Positions 57,881 through 64,000 of a stretch of 64,000 nt of DNA are shown piece after piece. Every line of letters starts with the position of its first letter. The first letter of the stretch is position 1. Where the stretch lies: NCBI GenBank assembly GCA_015680685.1, contig MNCI01014538.1, positions 386,784 to 450,783 on the forward strand, written 5' to 3'. Below the pieces are notes generated by a model. The model saw only the letters and a program-made list of their open reading frames with translations. It was not told the origin of the DNA and did not search any database. The stretch comes from Gnetum montanum. Lineage: Eukaryota; Streptophyta; Gnetopsida; Gnetales; Gnetaceae. A program made the translations under genes and the position numbers.

Positions 57881-60800
57881 GCTTACACTGTATCTAACTA
57901 GATTCGTGTTGGAAACCTTTATAGAAAATTAGCTGATCCTAGAAGTCCTCTAATTTATTTGCAGATTACTGGGAATGAACCATGTAAGACTCTTCTTGAT
58001 TCTAATTTCGGTATTAACCTGATCTCTCATGAGATGTATACTATATGGAACCTACCTCCTCTCAAAAAGAGAAATATTAGATTAGAATTGGTAGGCCAAT
58101 CCATCATTGTTCCATTGGGAATGGTAAAAGATATTGTGATCATTGTTTGTGGGTGATCCTATCCAGTTGATTTCCTAATGATCAAGATGGAGAACTACAA
58201 AGGGGATTTCCCAGTCATCATGGGAAGGACATGGCTAAGCACCATTGATATAAGAATGGGCATATGAGATCTTTCCTTAGAAATATCTAAAGAAATGCAT
58301 TCAGGAAGATCGAGAAGAAGCAAGTTCCATGCATCACATATAACGATATAGGGTGCAATTATGTGCAGGAACTCTGGGTAGTGAAACAAGCATCCATCTC
58401 TACATGCAAGCAATGTGCACTAGAAGTAGAAACTCAAAGGTATCTATACTCAGCAACCACAAAATAGGAGGACACCTAGTGACTGGCCATTGATTTTGAG
58501 AGCAACACACTTTGCATGGAACCAACTAAGAGCCTGACATGTGCATATGTCGTAGGCATGGATGAACTAGATCATGTTCATCATCAACTTTTTGATGATG
58601 CAAATGATGATACCTATTGGGAAGAGTTGGAAATTCTTGAAAATTTCAAGCAAGAACCCCTTGAACTAAAACACTATTGGTCGACATGAAATATGTGTTT
58701 TTTAAAAATGGGAAGCCAATCATAATCAATGCAAATCTTACTCCAGAATAGAAAAAGATGTTGTTGAATGTGGTTGAAAAATGGATAGCAACATTTGCTT
58801 GGTCATATCCTGAACACACAGGGATTGATCCTAGGATATGGCAGCAGCACATCTACACTGATCTGGCTATGAAGCCGAAAAGACAACCATAGAATGATTG
58901 AATGCCAAACTTAAGCAAATCATTAAGGAAGAAATCAAACAACTTCTCAAGGCAGGGTTCATTTATCCCATTGCAGATAGCAAGTAGGTTAGTCTACTCA
59001 TTATTGTACCCAAGAAAGGTGGCAAGTGGTAGGTTTGCATTGATTTTTGGCTGCTGAATATGGCAACATTCAAGGGCCATTTTTCATTGTCATTTGTTGA
59101 TCAGGAGTTAAACACAATATCTGGGCATTACTACTACAGTTTTCTGGATGGTTATAGTGGCTATAACCAAATCTAGATTACACCAGAGGACCAAGCCAAA
59201 ACAACATTCACAAGTCCCTGGGGGCCTTTTGCATATCACAAGATGCCTTTTGGTTTGTGCAATATCCTTACTACATTCTAATGCCTAGTTCTTAGCATTT
59301 TTCAATAGCAGATCAATAGTGGTGTAGAAGTCTTCATAGATGAGTTCTCCACCTATGGAGCTACATTTAAGTAAGCCTTGGACCCCCTTGAGCAAGTATT
59401 GAAACAATGTGTTGAGACAAACCTTAGGCTCAACTAGCAAAAGAGTTACCTGATGGTCCAGGAAGGCATTGTGTTAGGGCACAGAATATCACAAGCAAGA
59501 ATTGAGGTAGACCTTGAAAAAATAAAGGTCATCCAAGGAATAACTTGCCAATTGGAAATTGTCAAAGATGTTCAATCATTCCTTGGACATATTGGCTACT
59601 ACTAGTGATTCATAGAGAATTTCTCAAAGATTGCAAAACCATTGGTTGAGTTGACAAAGAAAGATGTTCCATTTATTTGGACCATGGAATGTGAAAAAGC
59701 ATTTCAACAACTAAAGGAGAAACTTGTAGAAACTCCAATTCTAGAAGCACTCAATTGGTTCAGATCATTTTATGTCATGAAAAATTCATCGAATTATGCC
59801 TTGGGAGCTATGCTTATGCAGATGGATGATAAGAAACATCCATACTACATCAATGCACAAGCCAAAGCATTATGGGTGCACAATTGAACTACACCACTAC
59901 AGAAAAAGAACTGATGGCAGTGGTGTTCGCTCTAGAGAAGTTTAGGCACTATGTGCTTGGATACAAAGTGTTTGTCACATAGACCATAGCGCCATCTGCT
60001 TCCTAATGAACAAGCCAATGGTGAGCCCCTGTGTCATATGGTGGTTGGTGATTTTATAGGAATTTGATCTTATGATGGTAGATCGAAAGGGTACTGAGAA
60101 TGTGGTCGCTGATCACTTGTCTCGGTTATAATGGGACAACAAAGAGGAAGAAAGCCCATTATCTGATATGTTTTCTAAGGAACTTCTCTTTGGTGGGGCT
60201 ATAACTAAATAATTGGATAATGAGCCTAAATGGTATGATGACATTCTCACCCAAGAGATGCCACAAGGGTTGGACCACCAGAAGAAACAAAGTTTCTTCA
60301 CTAGGTAAAATGCTTCATGGAGATCAGTGAACACCTCTACAAGGTGTGCACTGATGACTGAGTTTGATGCTGTGTCCCTGATGCTGATCAACTATGCATT
60401 CTCCAAGATGCTCATGAAGGTCCTTGTGAGGGCCACTATGCTGGGAGATGCATGACCATTAAAATCCTAATGGTAGGGTACTATTGGCCAACAATCCTCA
60501 GGGATGTTCACTAATATGTTTGCTCTTGTGAATGATGCCAACAAGATGATGGAATGATTGCTTGAATGGAGGGACCTCAACAATGGATTCAACCATTAGA
60601 ATCGTTTAACATTTGGGACATTGATTTTATGGGTTCTATCACACCCATGTCAAATAAAAAGGCATACATCATAGTCACTATTGACTATTGTACAAAATGG
60701 GCAGAGTAGTAGTTTTCACCGACTGTACATCTTCTACTGCTGCTTGGTTTGTACAAAAAAATGTTATAATAGGTTTGGTGTGCCATGTGCATTAATTCTT

Positions 60801-61560
60801 GATAATGAAACTCACTTTACAAGCACTACCTTTCAAAAGCTCATGCAATGCTTGGGGGTTGAACATAAACTCACAACACCCTACTAGCCCCAAGCCAATG
60901 GTCAAATTCAAGTTACCAAGAGAAAAATCACAAGGATTCTAACAAATATTATTAGAAAATATAGAAAAGATTGGAGCACAAAACTTAATGATGCTCTTTG
61001 GACCTACCACTCAACATGGAAACTTCCTATAGGCTATTCTTCCTATGAGCTTGTGCACAAAAAATTACCAACACTTCCTATTCAATTCGAGCTTCGTATA
61101 CTTTCAATAGCCTATGACCTCGACCTTGACTTAATTCTAGCACAAAAAGAAAGATTAATGAATCTCAACTTGCTAGATAAAAACCGATTGGTGGCCCTAT
61201 CATCTAATGAGTTGCACAAGGCATTCAACAAAAAACGCCATGATCTTAAAATTAGGAAAATGAAATTTCAACCAGAAGATAAGGTTCTCTACTAGAATCC
61301 CACATTTGTACCTCAACGAAATAAGTTTCAAATGTTGTGGGAAGGACCTTATATAATTTATGAAACTTTTCCTTCTAGGGTCATGAAGGTTTATAAACCT
61401 AAAAGCCTAGATAAGAAACAGTTGGTCAAAATACAACAAGTCAAACCTTTCCATGAGCATAAGCTAGCTAAGACAACAAACACCTCATTAGATGGACAAC
61501 CATGCCAAATATTTCAGATCTCCTCCTTTCAACTTAGTCATAAGGGAGATGACCATCCAT
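57881..61560 (+). pseudogene. Element C pol remnant (PR-RT-RH-IN)
   Basis: Protease at about 57960-58330, active site degraded to LLDSNFG. RT at about 58890-59600 with YSGYNQI (59150-59170), KMPFGLCNI and VFIDEFSTYG (about 59329-59358), where the second catalytic Asp is Glu as in element A. RNase H runs from 59640 (VELTKKDVPFIWTMECEKAF, open to 59887) to about 60130, ending VVADHLSRL. Integrase at about 60330-61300: HHCC region near 60400-60540, LDNETHFTSTTFQKLMQCLG near 60800-60860, and open stretches 61053-61295 and 61332-61565. It ends with ISSFQLS and GDDHPY. Stops break it repeatedly. Confidence 0.85.
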
Positions 61561-63408
61561 ACTAATCATATAAGTAGCTCATTAGTTTTTCATATTTTTG
61601 TTTTACACATTCTTTATTTTACACCTTTTTGTTTTCTTCATTATTAATTTTTCAAAACTTTTGTTTGACACCATCATTAGTACATTTGCTATTTCTTGAA
61701 TATTTTACACTTTCTTTTATATTTTGTTTTATTTTGGTGTGATTTTCTAACTTTTTGTTAATAAGGGCTAGGCATAGTGGTAATTTGTTGCTTGATGGTG
61801 GTATGTACTATTAGTTATTTGATTGTTTGTGTCTATATTCTAGCTTTGAATTTTGTTATTGATGATTAAGACATGGTTTCTTTTTCATGCAATAGGCAGT
61901 GAGCCCACAACATCCACCCATCCACAAACTCTATGGTTTTCCTTGTTCTAGAAATGTGTAGTCCCTTTTTCATTAATAAAACTATAATGAATTTGTAAGT
62001 TTTGTGGTTTTCAAATTTGGAAAGGATTTAGAGGTTTGAATAGGGTGTGATTTCAAGGGGATTCGGTATTTTTTGTACTTTTTTACTTGCTTGGGTGCAT
62101 GCTTGTTTTTATGGATTTCTTACTATTCCATGTTGACTAATAAAAGGAAGTTGAATAAGTCTTTGCATGGTGTGGTTCTCATACAAAATGATGAGAATTC
62201 AAAGCGCACCCCTTAGAAAAAATAAATGGGCTACAAGCATTGGTTATGGGACTAGAAAGACATGTTACCCATGCCTGAAGGTCCCCTCTAACTGAGGTCC
62301 TTTCTCACTTCCTACTTCTCTTTTCTTCTCTAATAAGGAATGGTGGTTGTTCTGTGGGAGCACTCTTGTGTCTTAGCGGGGTAGACTGGTCTTAGAATGG
62401 TGATGTGATGTTACTAAACGTGGTTGGTTTTGGTCTAGACTAATGATGAATTTTATCAGGTCATTTAACCAAAAACTTCACAAGGGACTTCATGTAACCT
62501 TAATCAAGAACTCCATTCCACTCTCTCTCATCCATCTATGCTTTCCATGTCTCACCTCACTACTAGTTTCATGTTTTTGTTTGATGTCCTAGTTTGATGT
62601 GTTGAAATTCTTAGGTAGTTTCTTTTGGGTTTTTGTACTTAACCTTTAGTAACCATTAATCATCCATGAAGCCCACAAACTCCTTGGTTTGAAGTTATGC
62701 AAGGGCATAAAAGGCTTGTGCCTACTTTGGAGAGGGCTCACTTGCATATCTTTTGGTTGGGTTAGTTAAGTTCTTTATCCTTAAACATTCTCACAATCAA
62801 ATCCTTTTGCATTTTCCATCAATGACATCCAATTGTGCACATCTTCACAACATTTTTAAGTGAAATATTTTATTGTTACTATTATGAATTCTTACACCCT
62901 CTTCAAGCATTTCATCCTATTTGAACTTTTTCAAATTTAATAATGGACTGCTTATCCATTTTACCCTATTTGTCAATCTTCTCACTAACACTACTAAAGG
63001 AATCAATCTACCATAATCACAACCTAGCCAAGTGTAACCACTAACGAGATGAGTTAATTTAAAGCTATATGTTACACATTGCACACTAATTTGTGATTTT
63101 ATTATGATTATAGTGGAAAGCATGGACTAGAAGCACATGATGAGGACCATTCATGATCGTTGGATCTTCTCTTTCACTCTTTAGCTGCCAAGAGGAGTTG
63201 GATATCAATTTTATCCAGAGTGTTCTCTTCTCTTATTATGAACACCCAATTTTGTAAAAGATTGTATCCACACACTTGGGCACTTAGGAGTCTATTTGTT
63301 CCATTTGAGTTAGTTTGTATGTTAGTCAATAATCTCATACCTACCCAATATTTTGTAAGGAATTTGTTCCTTCTCTTCTTCACTTGAGGACGAGTTTTCA
63401 TTCAATCG
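61561..63408 (+). other. Element C non-coding tail
   Basis: No gene seen. T-rich at 61580-61760, then the conserved segment at 62265-62530 and the block cacaacctagccaagtgtaa near 63018. It runs without the third ORF from the tgattatag near 63105 to the pre-LTR stretch cacttgaggacgagttttca (63381-63400). Confidence 0.6.
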
Positions 63409-63416
63409 TGGGGGTA
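63409..63416 (+). other. Polypurine tract of element C
   Basis: tgggggta directly before the 3' LTR, at the place where B has ggaggta. Confidence 0.6.
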
Positions 63417-64000
63417 TGATGAATCATGTTTTGACTAGCTATGATATCGGATATTGGATATCGAAGCCTTGATATCAGATACTCGATGTTGGAGCCCAAG
63501 ATGTAATGTTGAATATTTGATATCACAAGGTATATTCCGGCCTATAAATATAGTGCTTGGGCTCACGATTTTCATATAGTTTTTCATAGTTTTTGTCATA
63601 GCATAGAAAAGCTCTTGTAGTTTGTTATCTCTAGATTTAGAATATTTTTAAAGTGCTCGTAGTAGGAGTTTGAGTGTGTACGGGCCTTTATTCGTGCATT
63701 GATGTACTTGAGCATAGTAGTGTGATGGGAATAAAGATGAGTCCTTTTGATAATCCTTGTAGCACTGAGAATAGATTAATATTTCCTTTAATGCATTTAT
63801 TATTCATGCACTTTACTTTAATGCATTTTCATTAAGCAATAAATTTCTAGTTGTTAATGCACATAATCACGGTTGCTTCGAACATACATGTAGCATTTGT
63901 AACCTAGAAATGCTTAACATTTGGTAACCTAGTAGCACTACATGCATTTAGGATGTGTTAAGGGAGTGGGAACAAGTACTTGTGTTAGCCTTGCTAGGTA
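63417..64000 (+). repeat. 3' LTR of element C (cut by window end)
   Basis: TGATGAATCATG onward, matching 54298-54890. A TATA box is at 63543-63550 after the motifs gatatcgg, ggatatcg and gatatcag. The last bases (ttagccttgctaggta) correspond to the ttaggctagctaggca block of the 5' LTR. Confidence 0.88.

Larger units (their letters stand above)
54298..64000 (+). mobile_element. Element C: Athila-type retrotransposon, 3' LTR cut by window edge
   Basis: 5' LTR 54298-55169, primer site, gag, pol, long tail, polypurine tract and 3' LTR from 63417 to beyond the window. It is closest in layout to B: no third ORF, and the same tail blocks. The left flank gaagt (54293-54297) is the candidate target duplication, whose partner is outside the window. 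The two LTRs differ clearly in the compared 580 bp, so this is an old copy. Confidence 0.88.

Noticed and set aside
1-64000. tRNA genes and complete rRNA genes
   Set aside because: None could be recognised by eye. The only rRNA-like sequences are the two partial 5S remnants. A covariance-model scan would be needed to exclude tRNA genes.

Overview
The window looks like nuclear DNA from a seed plant with a large, repeat-filled genome. A gymnosperm is my best guess, because the LTR retrotransposons are very old and nested, the one gene has a 3.3 kb intron packed with repeat fragments, and the LINE type is one I associate with non-flowering plants. That placement is inference. I recognise one gene that looks intact: a MEKK1-like MAP kinase kinase kinase on the + strand (44793-52876, 8 coding exons, 577 codons before the stop). 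Nearly everything else is decayed transposable element.

Layout. 1-11153: element A, an Athila-type Ty3/gypsy element on the + strand, cut by the left window edge. It has gag, pol, a long non-coding tail, a third (env-position) ORF and a 3' LTR. 11154-26134: element D, the same family on the - strand, with its 5' LTR at 25251-26134. D is interrupted by an unclassified insert (about 13254-14355) and by element E (18844-24077). E is a non-autonomous LTR element on the - strand. 26135-29870: element F, a left-truncated relative of E on the + strand, itself interrupted by a solo Athila LTR (28161-28998). 29871-30789 and 41544-about 43200: two halves of one LINE, split by element B. 30790-41543: element B, Athila type, + strand, with both LTRs, a primer site and a recognisable 5-bp target duplication; another solo LTR (39943-40601) sits in its tail. 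43250-53460: the kinase gene with its leader and 3' flank, in visibly CpG-richer DNA. 53465-about 54200: a second LINE fragment of the same type. 54298 to the right edge: element C, Athila type, + strand.

The most unusual item is the E/F family. Both copies carry, in the same order, a stretch matching the 5S rRNA internal promoter (box A, intermediate element, box C) and then an intron-free, degenerate copy of a CCR4/nocturnin-type exonuclease-endonuclease-phosphatase gene. I see no gag or pol in either copy. This looks like a non-autonomous retroelement family that captured a host deadenylase-like gene and a Pol III promoter module.

The window contains five single N bases (9954, 10323, 23783, 36244, 40378). 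Each coincides with a structural anomaly: an inversion between the first two, then a lost stretch, a local duplication and another lost stretch. They look like closed assembly gaps, so the structure next to them should not be trusted. The host gene is far from all five.
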